DNA of 64,000 nucleotides from Sciscionella marina DSM 45152 (GTDB lineage Bacteria > Actinomycetota > Actinomycetes > Mycobacteriales > Pseudonocardiaceae). The stretch lies in NCBI RefSeq assembly GCF_000379465.1, contig NZ_KB905380.1, forward strand, positions 1,142,191-1,206,190, written 5' to 3'. Under the pieces are notes generated by a model, which was not told where the DNA came from, made no database searches, and was given only the letters and a program-made list of their open reading frames with translations. The position numbers and the translations under genes were made by a program. Numbering within the stretch: the first letter of the stretch is position 1; each line of letters opens with the position of its first letter. Of the stretch, positions 1-8,747 are shown one piece after another.

Positions 1-754
1 GCGCGACTGCCAGCCCGAGTGCACCGATCCCGAACACGCGGGTGAGCCCGGTAGCGGACACAGCGGAAGCACCGGCCAGAACCAACGCCACCCCGGCCGC
101 AAGGGTCGTGGCACCGGCTGCCTCGAGACGGACGACCCGCGACGGCGTCCGCGGAATCCAGCGCAGCCCGCCGAGCAGGGCCGTCAGCGCGAAAGGCATG
201 ATCACGAGGAACACCGAACGCCACCCGAGTTCATCGGCCAGCAGCCCGCCGATTGTCGGACCGGCTGCCTGACCCGCCCCGTTGGCAGCTGCCCACCAGG
301 AAACCGCCTGTCCGCGCCTGCCCGGCCCCGCGGCCGAGGTGAGCAGCGCGAGCACGGTCGGCAGCACCAACGCTCCGGAACAGCCCTGCACCAAGCGGAA
401 CGTGATCAAGAGCGCCAGGTTCGGGGCCACGGCGGCGCCGAGTGCACCGACGCTCACACCCGCCATGGCGATCAGGAAGACCCGCCGTCTGCCCAGCCGG
501 TCGCCGAGCCATCCGGCGAACGGCAGGCCGACCGCACAGCTGAGATTGAAGGCGACCACCACCAGCGTGCCGCTGGTCAGCGGTTCGCTCAGGGACTCGG
601 TGATCGCTGCCAGCGGCACGTTGACCAGCGTGTTCGCGATGGTGCTCGCGAAAGTTCCCAGCATGAGCGCCGCGATGAGCGGGCGACCAGCACCCGCACC
701 GAGATGGCCCCCGAACGCCGCCGCGTACTGATCGTTCTCCGGATCCACGGCCAT
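1..754 (-). CDS. MFS drug/metabolite exporter, DHA2-like (partial at window edge)
   Basis: The frame opens at ATG 754 and stays open to the left edge, so the C-terminal part lies outside the window. The translation has alternating hydrophobic segments and the MFS signature loop between TM2 and TM3 (GWLGDRLGRRRVF), followed by a TM4-TM5 region rich in Gly and Ala (RLVQGCSGALVLP). This layout is typical of the 14-helix DHA2 drug:H+ antiporter family. The ATG follows the TGA of the upstream RidA gene by one base, so the two are probably co-translated with the GGT gene. It may export a product or by-product of the neighbouring hydrolase; the substrate is unknown. Confidence 0.8.
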   Translation of the reverse strand, partial: MAVDPENDQYAAAFGGHLGAGAGRPLIAALMLGTFASTIANTLVNVPLAAITESLSEPLTSGTLVVVAFNLSCAVGLPFAGWLGDRLGRRRVFLIAMAGVSVGALGAAVAPNLALLITFRLVQGCSGALVLPTVLALLTSAAGPGRRGQAVSWWAAANGAGQAAGPTIGGLLADELGWRSVFLVIMPFALTALLGGLRWIPRTPSRVVRLEAAGATTLAAGVALVLAGASAVSATGLTRVFGIGALGLAVA

Positions 755-755
755 C

Positions 756-1202
756 TCAGCGCACGACCGCGGTGAGTTCGACTTCGACCGGAGAACCACC
801 GGGCAGCGCGCACACGCCGACGGCCGCGCGGGCAGGCAGCGCCGATTCGCCGAGCCGCGCGGCCAGGACTGCCGAGGCACCGTCAGCGACCGCCGACAGT
901 TCGGTGAACCCTGGCGCGCAACGGATGTACACCACCATCCGGGCGCACCGTTGGATCCGGTCCAGCCCACCCGCCGTCTCGCTGACCGCGAGTAACGCAT
1001 TTCCGGCCGCCAGACCGGCTGCCCAGGCCGCCATATCGAGGGTGACCTCCTCGCCGACGACGCCACGCACGACCAGCCGTCCCGCGCGGCGCGGTGTCAT
1101 CCCGGCACTGTGCACCAGGCCGGCAGCCGATACTGCGCCGAGATACCGGCCCTGTGGCTGTGGAAATTGGTCCGGCTTAACCGGCGCGAGGGGGTCAGAC
1201 AC
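756..1202 (-). CDS. RidA family protein (YjgF/YER057c/UK114), probable imine/enamine deaminase
   Basis: About 148 residues. The N-terminal stretch with LGAVSAAGLVHSAGMTP and the C-terminal PARAAVGVCALPGGSPVEVEL block match the RidA fold, including the conserved region around the Arg that binds the 2-imino acid carboxylate. RidA proteins hydrolyse reactive enamines and imines made by PLP enzymes or amine-releasing steps. The GTG start at 1202 overlaps the TGA of the GGT-family gene (1197-1195), implying translational coupling. A role in clearing nitrogen intermediates released by that hydrolase is inferred from context only. Confidence 0.8.
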   Translation of the reverse strand: MSDPLAPVKPDQFPQPQGRYLGAVSAAGLVHSAGMTPRRAGRLVVRGVVGEEVTLDMAAWAAGLAAGNALLAVSETAGGLDRIQRCARMVVYIRCAPGFTELSAVADGASAVLAARLGESALPARAAVGVCALPGGSPVEVELTAVVR

Positions 1203-2811
1203 CGAGTGCCACCCCCTCCTGTCGGGAATCGGATCCGCCGAGGAAGCAACCGAGCGCGTGGTCGATGGTGATGACTTGGGCGCTGCCACCGGCGCCCCAG
1301 TCCCCGACGGGCACGATCGTGTGCCCGTCAGCGTGCAGGCTGGTGAACACTGCGGCGCCCAGCCGGTCCTCGGCGCGCAGCTGTGGCGGCGCGCCGAGGT
1401 CTTCGGCATCGCTGCCGGGGAACACCGAGAACCGAGGGGCGTCCACGGCGGTTTGTGGGCCGGCTTCGTGGTCGATCAGGTGGGAAAGCAGCTGCGCGTT
1501 CCACTGGACCTGGCCGTCGCCGCCCGGGGTGTTGCCCACGTGGCGCAGCCGTCCGTGTTCGTCGGTGACCAACCAGGTGTTGAGCGTGTGCAAGGGTTTG
1601 CGCCGTGGCCGCACTTGGTTGGGATGGCCGGGGATCAAGTAGGCACCGCGCGCGAGCCGGTTGTTCAACACGATTCCGGTACCGGGGATAGCGATCCCGG
1701 CACCGAAGGTGAACGCGAGCGATTGGATCAGGCTCACCGCACGGCCCTCGCGGTCCACGGCGACCATCGACGTGGTGTCCCCGTCCGGTCGTGCACCGGC
1801 TGGTCCGGGCAGGGCGCGGTCGCGGATGCGCGTGCGGGCAGCCTTGATCGCGCTGGGTTGCCCACCGTGTAACCAACCGCGGTTTTCGCTTCCAGCCCGC
1901 GCGTACCGGTCGGCGAAGGCGATCCGGGCCGCCCCGGCCAGCCAGTGCACCTCGTGGGCGGAAAGCGCGGCCGCGCCGAGTTCTCCCTCACAGACGGAGA
2001 GTTGATCGAGGACCATCCATCCAGGTGTCGGGATCGGGGTCTGGTAGACGAAGTGGCCCCGGTACTCGCGGGTCAGCGGTTGTTCGGGCAGTACGGTGCC
2101 GGTCGCGGACCATTCCGCGCCGGAGAACGGGGCACCGAGTCCGGCGAGGTACTCGACCGCCCGTTCGGCGAGCACGCCGGTGTAGAGCGAAGCAGGGGCG
2201 GCGGCGAGCTGCCTGATCGATTCGGCAAGTGCCGGCTGGGTCAGTCTTGTGCCGAGCACTGGGCTGGTCCCGCCCGGTAACAGGCCGGTGACTAACTGTG
2301 GATCCGCCGCCAATCTCGTTGCGTGGCAGTGGATATCGTCCGCGGTTCGTTGCGTGCACGGCAGTCCGCGCGCGGCAAGCGCGGCCGCCGGTTCCCAGAG
2401 ATCGGTCAGCGCACGCGTTGCTCCGGCCTCGTGCAGTGCGGTCAGTGCGGCGATGGCACCCGGAACGGTGACCGAAAGCGCGCCGTAGCGCGGAAGGTGG
2501 CGCAGCCGCGCGTACCGTTCCGGCGTACCACCATCCGGACCGTAGCCACTGCCGCTGAACGCGGTGACCGTGCCGTCCGGCTCGTGCAGCAGCGCGAACG
2601 CGTCACCACCGATGCCGCATTGGCCAGGAAGCGCGAGCCAGGCGACGGCCGCCATGGCGAGCGCGGCGTCCACGGCGGTGCCACCGCTTTCCAGGGCGCT
2701 GATGCCCGCGAGGCTGACAGCTGGATGGCTGGCCGCTACCATGCCTTCGGTGCCGAGCCCTGGGGCTCGGTGAGGTTCCGGAAACCCGGATGTCGTTGCC
2801 GTGCTGGTCAT
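1195..2811 (-). CDS. Gamma-glutamyltransferase family protein (YwrD-like)
   Basis: 538 residues from ATG 2811. It is an Ntn-hydrolase of the gamma-glutamyltranspeptidase family: N-terminal AASHPAVSLAGISALESGGTAVDAA and GQCGIGGD motifs, then the self-cleavage site with the expected nucleophile Thr (Thr346-Thr347-Ser in PDGDTTSMVAVD). Such proteins split an internal peptide bond and then hydrolyse or transfer gamma-glutamyl or related acyl groups. No clear signal peptide is seen, so a cytoplasmic location is likely. It heads a leftward operon with RidA and an MFS exporter and is divergent from a permease. The substrate cannot be read from sequence; several family members act as acylases rather than on glutathione. 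Confidence 0.85.
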   Translation of the reverse strand: MTSTATTSGFPEPHRAPGLGTEGMVAASHPAVSLAGISALESGGTAVDAALAMAAVAWLALPGQCGIGGDAFALLHEPDGTVTAFSGSGYGPDGGTPERYARLRHLPRYGALSVTVPGAIAALTALHEAGATRALTDLWEPAAALAARGLPCTQRTADDIHCHATRLAADPQLVTGLLPGGTSPVLGTRLTQPALAESIRQLAAAPASLYTGVLAERAVEYLAGLGAPFSGAEWSATGTVLPEQPLTREYRGHFVYQTPIPTPGWMVLDQLSVCEGELGAAALSAHEVHWLAGAARIAFADRYARAGSENRGWLHGGQPSAIKAARTRIRDRALPGPAGARPDGDTTSMVAVDREGRAVSLIQSLAFTFGAGIAIPGTGIVLNNRLARGAYLIPGHPNQVRPRRKPLHTLNTWLVTDEHGRLRHVGNTPGGDGQVQWNAQLLSHLIDHEAGPQTAVDAPRFSVFPGSDAEDLGAPPQLRAEDRLGAAVFTSLHADGHTIVPVGDWGAGGSAQVITIDHALGCFLGGSDSRQEGVALGV

Positions 2812-3024
2812 TCGCGAACCGTGCCATGGAACGCGCTTGTCGTTGTAGGTGCGAAATGCACATGCGTTCCGGGCGTGGTCTGTGCATTCGGCTTGATTCA
2901 CCACTGTGCACAATCCCGTACCTGGCCGGTGTGCACAGTTGTCGTAGCGATCAGGCGACCGTGGCAAGCACCGTGCCCGAACACCACCACAATCATCGCC
3001 GAGACAGGCGAGAAGGAGCCAGCA
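2812..3024. promoter_or_regulatory. Divergent promoter region between GGT operon and permease
   Basis: 213 bp without a gene separates the leftward GGT-family operon from the rightward permease. It is visibly poorer in GC than the flanking genes and must hold promoters for both directions. The permease has a good ribosome site (AGAAGGAG, about 8 bases before ATG 3025). I do not see a convincing operator. Confidence 0.45.
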
Positions 3025-4638
3025 ATGGGGCTGACTGCCGCGCACTGGATCTATCTGGCCGGGGTTGTTCTGATCATCGGCGTCACCATCGCACGGATGA
3101 ATGTCGTCGTCCCCGCACTGATCGCAACGCTGGCGACCGCATGGGCGATGACCAGCGACCCGATCAAGGGCATCGAGTCGATCTTCGGGGCAAGCCTGAC
3201 CGCAGCGTCCGAACTGTTCAACATTTTCCTGATCATCGCCATGGTCACCGCGCTACTCGGAGCATTGCGCGCGATGAAAGCCGATCAGCGCATGGTGACG
3301 CCGTTCCAGAAGATCATGCGCGGCGGCTGGTCGGCTTTTCTCGTGCTGGCCGTCGCCGGATACGGCATCAGCCTATTCTTCTGGCCGACGCCCGCGGTGC
3401 CGTTGATCGGAGCGATCCTGGTTCCCGCCGCGATCCGGGCTGGCTTGCCAGCACTGGGCGCGGGGATGGTCATCGCCATAGCAGGACAGGGCATGGCGCT
3501 TTCCAGCGACTACATCATGCAGGTGGCTCCGGGTTTCTCGGCGACTGCCGCCGGGGTCTCCGGATCCGCTGTCGCCGATGTGGCGCTGGTGCTCTCGCTG
3601 GTCACCGGAGTGACCGCTTTGGTCATCACCGCGCTGCTGCTGCGCGGCCGGATGGCCGAACCGTCCGATGAGCACCTGAAACGGTGGGAAAACGGGGCGT
3701 CCACACAGTACGGAACGCGGTGGCGGCTGATGCGGCGCCCGCTGTTCGCCTTGCGCAGACGGCACGCCGAGGAGCCAGTGCCGACCGAGCCCAACGCCGC
3801 TCAGCCGATTGCCGTTGGTGCCGGCGCTGTGCGGGCTGGTGCGCGTGCCAGCGGGCAAACCGGCGGCACGCTACGGCAGGATACAGCGATCGCGCTCGAG
3901 GACGTGCCGATGGAGAAGCCGAGAGTGCTGCGATTGTCCCGAATCTTCGCGGTCGGTGTTCCGCTGGTATTCCTGCTGATGATCATCTACATGGCCCTCG
4001 GAAAATTCACCACTCTCGTCCCGCCGGTCGGCGATGGATCGGCGGCGAAACTCGTCGGCGGGATCGCGGCGGTGCTGACCATTGTCGCCGTGCTCGCCCT
4101 CGACGGGCCGAAGAACGCACTGGGTTCCGTGGCCGGGCACATCACCGATGGCCTGGTCTTCGCCTTCCGTGCGATGGGCGCCGTGCTGCCGATCGCCGGC
4201 TTCTTCTTCCTCGGCAACGCCGATTTCGCCGGTAAGATCCTCGGTTACCCGAGCGGCCAGCGCGCGCCCGGGCTGCTCGTCGATCTGGTCACCGCGGCCG
4301 AACGGTTCATACCGCACAATCCGGTGGTCGTCTGCTTCGGCGTGCTCATCGTCGGGATGGCGTGTGGACTCGAAGGATCCGGCTTCTCCGGGCTGCCGCT
4401 GACCGGCTCGCTCGCCGGAGCGCTCGGGCCCGGTGTCGGCATCAGGCCGGAGACGCTCGCCGCGGTCGGACAGATGGGTTCGGTGTGGACTGGCGGCGGC
4501 CTGCTGATCGCCTGGTCTTCCCTGCTGGTCGTCGCCGGTGTCACCCGTGTGCCGGTCACCGAACTGGTCCGCAAGTGTTTCCTGCCGGTGATCGCCGGGC
4601 TGGTGCTGTCCACGCTCGTGGCTGCTCTGTTGTTGTAG
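3025..4638 (+). CDS. Large inner-membrane permease of unassigned substrate
   Basis: 537 residues from ATG 3025. Nearly the whole protein is hydrophobic: about five helices in the first 220 residues, a charged cytoplasmic loop of roughly 80 residues (about 220-300), then a second helical half. The repeated Gly/Pro-rich re-entrant stretches (FFWPTPAVPLIGAILVP; FSGLPLTGSLAG) resemble ion-transporter-superfamily permeases such as the DcuC, GntP or CitMHS families, which move carboxylates; I cannot pick one. It is divergent from the GGT-family operon, and import of a carboxylated or gamma-glutamyl substrate for that hydrolase is a plausible but unproven role. Confidence 0.65.
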   Translation: MGLTAAHWIYLAGVVLIIGVTIARMNVVVPALIATLATAWAMTSDPIKGIESIFGASLTAASELFNIFLIIAMVTALLGALRAMKADQRMVTPFQKIMRGGWSAFLVLAVAGYGISLFFWPTPAVPLIGAILVPAAIRAGLPALGAGMVIAIAGQGMALSSDYIMQVAPGFSATAAGVSGSAVADVALVLSLVTGVTALVITALLLRGRMAEPSDEHLKRWENGASTQYGTRWRLMRRPLFALRRRHAEEPVPTEPNAAQPIAVGAGAVRAGARASGQTGGTLRQDTAIALEDVPMEKPRVLRLSRIFAVGVPLVFLLMIIYMALGKFTTLVPPVGDGSAAKLVGGIAAVLTIVAVLALDGPKNALGSVAGHITDGLVFAFRAMGAVLPIAGFFFLGNADFAGKILGYPSGQRAPGLLVDLVTAAERFIPHNPVVVCFGVLIVGMACGLEGSGFSGLPLTGSLAGALGPGVGIRPETLAAVGQMGSVWTGGGLLIAWSSLLVVAGVTRVPVTELVRKCFLPVIAGLVLSTLVAALLL

Positions 4639-4819
4639 TGCGGTGCGGTCCCGCACACTGGTGTGCCGGGTGTTGCAAGAACTCCCGCTCCGCTGTGCTG
4701 ATTGACCAGAGCCCTCCGACGGCGTACGGACTAGCGTTTTGTGTATCGGGTTCCGGCCGCGAGCCGGTCGGTATCCCGGTTTCGTCCATGAATCATTCGA
4801 TGCTTCAGGAGGGTTCGCC

Positions 4820-5554
4820 ATGACCCTGACGATTGACAACTCGACGGCGGCAAACGGTTTGCTGTCCCACGATGATTTTCGCGCCGCGTTGCAGGATGCG
4901 ATCAAAGGACGCGAAGCGAAGAACGCCTCGTTCAGCACGGCCTGGGCCGAGGGCAAACTGGAGCGGCAGCACTTCGCGCGCTGGGCCGAGAACCATTACC
5001 ACTACGTCGGTCCGTTCGCCGATTATCTCGGCTACATCTACGGCAACACCCCCGACCACTACACCGACGCCAAAGACTTCCTGCTGCAGAACATGTACGA
5101 GGAAGAACTCGCCGACATCCGGCACACCGATTTGCTGATCCGGTTCGGCGAAGCATGCGGAACCTCACGGGAGCGGATCGAGGATCCGGAGAACATGAAC
5201 GCGGTGACTCGCGGTTTGCAGGCGTGGTGCTATGCGATCTCCATGCGCGAGCATTTCGTCGTGGCCACCGCCGCTCTCGTCGTCGGACTCGAATCACAGG
5301 TGCCGAGCATCTACAAAAAGCAAATCGTGCCGCTGCGGGAGACCTATCGGTTCAGCGAAGACGAGATCGAGTTCTTCGATCTACACATAACCTCCGATGA
5401 AGTGCACGGGGAGCGTGGCTACCAAATCGTGCTCAACCACGCCGACACACCCGAACTGCAACAGCGGTGCTTGCAGATGGTCAGGTGGGGCGCTGAAATG
5501 CGATTCGCCTACACGAAGGAACTCTACGAGACCTACGTGGCGCCCACGTTGTGA
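4820..5554 (+). CDS. Heme-oxygenase-like diiron oxidase (HDO; CADD/PqqC/TenA fold)
   Basis: 244 residues from ATG 4820, preceded by AGGAGGG. The all-helical PqqC/TenA-type sequence carries a complete set of candidate diiron ligands: Glu95, His102, Glu158, His189, Asp193, His196. The spacing (E-x6-H; H-x3-D-x2-H in HITSDEVH) matches that known for CADD. HDO enzymes such as CADD, UndA, BesC and SznF use O2 and two metal ions for oxidative cleavage, desaturation or N-oxygenation. PqqC itself lacks this metal site, so an oxidase is more likely than a PQQ enzyme. The next three genes form a Rieske/FAD/Rieske electron chain and a TerC-like protein. The substrate is unknown. Confidence 0.8.
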   Translation: MTLTIDNSTAANGLLSHDDFRAALQDAIKGREAKNASFSTAWAEGKLERQHFARWAENHYHYVGPFADYLGYIYGNTPDHYTDAKDFLLQNMYEEELADIRHTDLLIRFGEACGTSRERIEDPENMNAVTRGLQAWCYAISMREHFVVATAALVVGLESQVPSIYKKQIVPLRETYRFSEDEIEFFDLHITSDEVHGERGYQIVLNHADTPELQQRCLQMVRWGAEMRFAYTKELYETYVAPTL

Positions 5555-5616
5555 AGCCAGTTTCCGTCGCCGCGGGGGTTCGTTCGGGCCCCCGCGGCCC
5601 GACCGGAGGTCCGAAG

Positions 5617-5976
5617 GTGAGCGGTACACGGACTGATGCATGGATCGCCACGATCACACTCGCCGAACTCAGTCGCCGGAAGAAGATCCGGATCGATGTC
5701 GGAGACCGGGCGGTGGCGATTTTCCTGATCGGTGAACGAGTTTTCGCTTTCGATGATGTATGTGTGCACAAGGGCCGTTCCCTGTCCGCGGGGGCGGTTT
5801 GGCAGGGCCATGTCATCTGCCCGGGCCATCAGTGGAAATTCGATCCGGAGACCGGTCAAGCAGAAGATCGTGACGAATGTCAGCCAGTCCACGAGGTTCG
5901 CGTGATCGATGGGGTCATACACGTGGGGGTTCGACCGCGTGGCGAAAGGAGAACCGATGTCCGAGCTGCCCCGTAG
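5617..5976 (+). CDS. Rieske [2Fe-2S] ferredoxin (first of two)
   Basis: 119 residues from GTG 5617, chosen because GGAGG lies about 9 bases upstream. Cluster ligands are Cys49-x-His51 and Cys68-x2-His71 (CVHKG ... CPGHQW), in a small single-domain protein like BphF-type ferredoxins. It has no membrane segment, so it is a soluble electron carrier. It starts 62 bases after the HDO gene, and its 3' end overlaps the reductase start by about 20 bases. It most likely passes electrons from that reductase to the diiron oxidase. Confidence 0.85.
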   Translation: MSGTRTDAWIATITLAELSRRKKIRIDVGDRAVAIFLIGERVFAFDDVCVHKGRSLSAGAVWQGHVICPGHQWKFDPETGQAEDRDECQPVHEVRVIDGVIHVGVRPRGERRTDVRAAP

Positions 5977-7183
5977 TTTCGTCGCGGTCGGCGGAGGTCA
6001 AGCGACGGCGAGCGCTGTGCGCACCCTGCGCCGCCGCGGTTTCGAAGGCAGGGTGACCGTGCTCGCGGACGAGCCGCACGCGCCGTACCAACGGCCACCG
6101 CTGTCCAAAGAATTCCTGCGAGGTGAGAGCACCACAGCGGAGCTCACCTGTCTCGATGAACCCTGGTGCCTGGCTCATGATGTCGAGCTGCTGCGTGGAA
6201 CCCGGGCCGTGTCGGTCGAACCTGGAAGGGTACGGCTCGAAGACGGGGCGTCCGTTCCCGGCGATGCCGTGCTGCTGGCCACCGGAGCCCGTCCTCGCCG
6301 TCTGGCCGGTTTTGACGAGGAACGAGTGGTCTACCTGCGTACGCTCGATGATGCCGAGCGGCTCCGCGAGTTGTTCGCCTCCGCGGAACGCCTCGTGATC
6401 ATCGGGGGCGGCCTCATCGGCTCCGAGGTGGCATCCTCGGCCAGGGCGGAAGGCCTCGCGGTAACGGTCTTGGAAGCCTTGCGGCTGCCGATGCTCGGCC
6501 AACTCGGCCCGTCGCTGGCCCGATGGTATGCCGATTTGCACCGCGAGTTCGGTGTCGACCTGCGTTGCGCCCAGCGGATCAGCACGGTCGAGTCCACCAC
6601 GGGTGGCGTAGTGGTACGGACCGAGGACGATGTATTCGAAGCGGATCTCATCGTGGTGGCGGTCGGGGCCGAGCCGAACGACTCGGTCGCGCTCGAATCA
6701 GGACTCGCTCTCGCTCCGGCCGGCGGCATCGTCATCGACGAGAATTGCCGAACCGCGATGCCCGGCATCTTTGCCGGAGGAGATGTCGCGGCGTATCCGT
6801 CCGGTGATCGGCACATGCGGTTCGAACACTTCGACAACGCCGTCCAGCAGGGCACTGCCGTGGCTCGGGCGCTCATCGGCAAACCTGGCCGTGCCGTCGA
6901 CCGGGCTCCATGGTTCTGGTCCGATCAATACGGATTCGGCCTGCAATTCGTGGCGTGCCCGCATCCGGACGCGCAGCTGGTTGTCCGGGGCAGCATCGCC
7001 GAACGGAATTTTCTTGCCTGCTATTTGCGTGACGGGACACTCGAAGCCGCGTTCGCGGTGGGGCGTGGCGACGAGATCCCCGCGGTCAAGGAACTCATCA
7101 CAGCCGGTTCGCCGGTATCGAGCCAGACAATCCTCGACGAGGAAACCGATCTCTTCGAGCTGCTGGACAGCGCTACCGTATAG
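5957..7183 (+). CDS. FAD-dependent NAD(P)H:ferredoxin reductase
   Basis: 408 residues from ATG 5957 (AAAGGAG upstream). The N-terminal FAD site (VAVGGGQATASAVRTLRRRG), the PYQRPPLSKEFLRGE motif, a second dinucleotide fold (LVIIGGGLIGSEVAS) for NAD(P)H and the AGGDVA FAD motif near residue 275 identify the BphA4/putidaredoxin-reductase type family. It takes hydride from NAD(P)H and reduces a [2Fe-2S] ferredoxin. It sits between two Rieske genes and overlaps the first, which makes it the dedicated reductase of this oxidase cluster. Confidence 0.87.
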   Translation: MSELPRSFVAVGGGQATASAVRTLRRRGFEGRVTVLADEPHAPYQRPPLSKEFLRGESTTAELTCLDEPWCLAHDVELLRGTRAVSVEPGRVRLEDGASVPGDAVLLATGARPRRLAGFDEERVVYLRTLDDAERLRELFASAERLVIIGGGLIGSEVASSARAEGLAVTVLEALRLPMLGQLGPSLARWYADLHREFGVDLRCAQRISTVESTTGGVVVRTEDDVFEADLIVVAVGAEPNDSVALESGLALAPAGGIVIDENCRTAMPGIFAGGDVAAYPSGDRHMRFEHFDNAVQQGTAVARALIGKPGRAVDRAPWFWSDQYGFGLQFVACPHPDAQLVVRGSIAERNFLACYLRDGTLEAAFAVGRGDEIPAVKELITAGSPVSSQTILDEETDLFELLDSATV

Positions 7184-7191
7184 GAGCATCC

Positions 7192-7575
7192 GTGGAATTT
7201 CATCAGATCGCCAGGTCTGGCCAGATACCGGAAGGGGTCGTCCGTCGCTTCTTCGCCGGTGAAGTCGAGATCGCACTTTCGCGTTCCGAAGGGGAAGTCT
7301 ACGCGATGTCGAACTACTGCACGCATTTGGACTGCCTGCTTTCCAGCGGTCGTGTGACCGATGAAGGCCTGTTGTGTTCCTGCCATGGCAGCGTGTTCGA
7401 CTATGAGACCGGTGAACCACTGCACCCGCCCGCGACACGACCGATCGCCGTATTCCCGGTGCGAGAAACGGACGGCTACGTGTTCGTGGGCATCGATGAA
7501 GAACTGGCCGAGGCAGCCAAACACCGCAGAGCGTCCGGCTCGCGACGGCTGAGTCCACCGACCGGAGGAGCCTGA
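7192..7575 (+). CDS. Rieske [2Fe-2S] protein (second of two)
   Basis: 127 residues from GTG 7192, with AGGAG just before it and 8 bases after the reductase stop. Ligands are Cys43-x-His45 and Cys62-x2-His65 (CTHLDC, CSCHG). It shares only the cluster motifs with the first Rieske protein and has a different C-terminal tail rich in Arg and Pro, so it is not a recent duplicate. Two Rieske carriers served by one reductase suggests either a two-step relay or two acceptor enzymes; only one acceptor (the HDO) is encoded here. Confidence 0.85.
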   Translation: MEFHQIARSGQIPEGVVRRFFAGEVEIALSRSEGEVYAMSNYCTHLDCLLSSGRVTDEGLLCSCHGSVFDYETGEPLHPPATRPIAVFPVRETDGYVFVGIDEELAEAAKHRRASGSRRLSPPTGGA

Positions 7576-7611
7576 CCGCCAGCACCGTCTCGACCGGATC
7601 AGGAGGACTTT

Positions 7612-8658
7612 GTGTCCGTACCCATTTGGCTCTGGATCGTCACGATCGCGGGACTGGTGCTGGTGGTGCTCACCGACTTGCTGTTCGGTTCGCGTCACCG
7701 TGCACCGTCCACCGCACGGAACGCGCTCTGCTGGCTTGCCATCTACATCGGGCTCGGAACACTGTTCGGCGCCGTGGTCTGGTTGTCGGCCGGTGCCCTG
7801 TACGGCGGCGAATTCTTCGGTGGCTACCTCACCGAATACTCGCTCTCGGTGGACAATCTCTTCGTCTTCATGATCATCATGTCGACCTTCAAGGTTCCTG
7901 CCGCCCAGCAGCACCGGGCGCTTCTGTTGGGGATCGTCATCGCGCTCGTGTTGCGAGCCTTGTTCATCGTCATCGGCGTCGTCGCGATCAACGCATTGAG
8001 CTGGTTGTCCTATCTGTTCGCCGCTCTGCTGTTCATCACCTCCGTCAACACCTTCCGTCAAAGGACCGAGGAACCGCAAGGCGCATGGACGGAACCGAGA
8101 CCGGTCCGACTGTTGCGTTCCCTGTATCCGACGACGGCGGAATTCCACGGCGCAAGGTTGACCGTGCGATTGTCCGGCAGACGGTGGCTGACACCGATGT
8201 TCATCGTGATCGTGGCCATCGGAATCACCGACCTGCTGTTCGCGTTCGACTCCATTCCGGCGATCTTCGGTATCACCAGGGAGCCATTTCTGATATGCAC
8301 AGCTAACGCCTTTGCACTGATGGCGTTGAGACACCTTTACATTCTGTTGCATCGTATACTCGAAAAGCTCCGATATCTCTCCTACGGACTCGCCGCGATA
8401 CTGGCATTCATCGGCGTCAAGATGGTTTTGCACGCACTGAATGAGAATGAGCTACCATTCCTCAACGGCGGCAAAAGAATCCATGTTCCCGAACCCGACA
8501 CCCCGGTGACGTTGTCCGTGATCACGGGCGTGCTTGCTATCACCGCACTTGTCAGCTTCCTGGCAAATCGACGCGACCCGGTATGGAGATCGGCATCGAC
8601 GGGCACAGGAAATTCCTCCGGAGAAACCCCTACCGTCGATGCGTCCAAATACCTATAG
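7612..8658 (+). CDS. TerC family integral membrane protein
   Basis: 348 residues from GTG 7612 (AGGAGG upstream). About nine hydrophobic segments, and the TerC/Alx hallmark acidic positions in LTEYSLSVDNLFVF and DLLFAFDSIPAIFG. TerC-family proteins export Mn2+ or load metal onto exported proteins, and some give tellurite resistance. It directly follows the HDO electron chain. The last third of the gene is less GC-rich than its neighbours, and an insertion sequence begins about 70 bases downstream. A metal-handling role for the diiron enzyme is an inference. Confidence 0.85.
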   Translation: MSVPIWLWIVTIAGLVLVVLTDLLFGSRHRAPSTARNALCWLAIYIGLGTLFGAVVWLSAGALYGGEFFGGYLTEYSLSVDNLFVFMIIMSTFKVPAAQQHRALLLGIVIALVLRALFIVIGVVAINALSWLSYLFAALLFITSVNTFRQRTEEPQGAWTEPRPVRLLRSLYPTTAEFHGARLTVRLSGRRWLTPMFIVIVAIGITDLLFAFDSIPAIFGITREPFLICTANAFALMALRHLYILLHRILEKLRYLSYGLAAILAFIGVKMVLHALNENELPFLNGGKRIHVPEPDTPVTLSVITGVLAITALVSFLANRRDPVWRSASTGTGNSSGETPTVDASKYL

Positions 8659-8747
8659 TTACCAATTGTTTGACAACAAGAGAGCCGGGCATGAAACATA
8701 TATCAAAATTGATCAGACTGGAGTTCCCCTGAAATCGTGGAGGGTTT

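Noticed and set aside
42..731. Plus-strand frames at the left edge
   Set aside because: They oppose the MFS gene, whose minus-strand frame carries recognisable transporter motifs.
3871..4956. Long minus-strand frame opposite the permease
   Set aside because: Antisense shadow; the composition mirrors a membrane protein on the other strand.
7021..8433. Long minus-strand frame opposite the second Rieske and TerC genes
   Set aside because: Low-complexity Asp/Gly/Gln-rich product and no ribosome site; the plus-strand genes have clear motifs.
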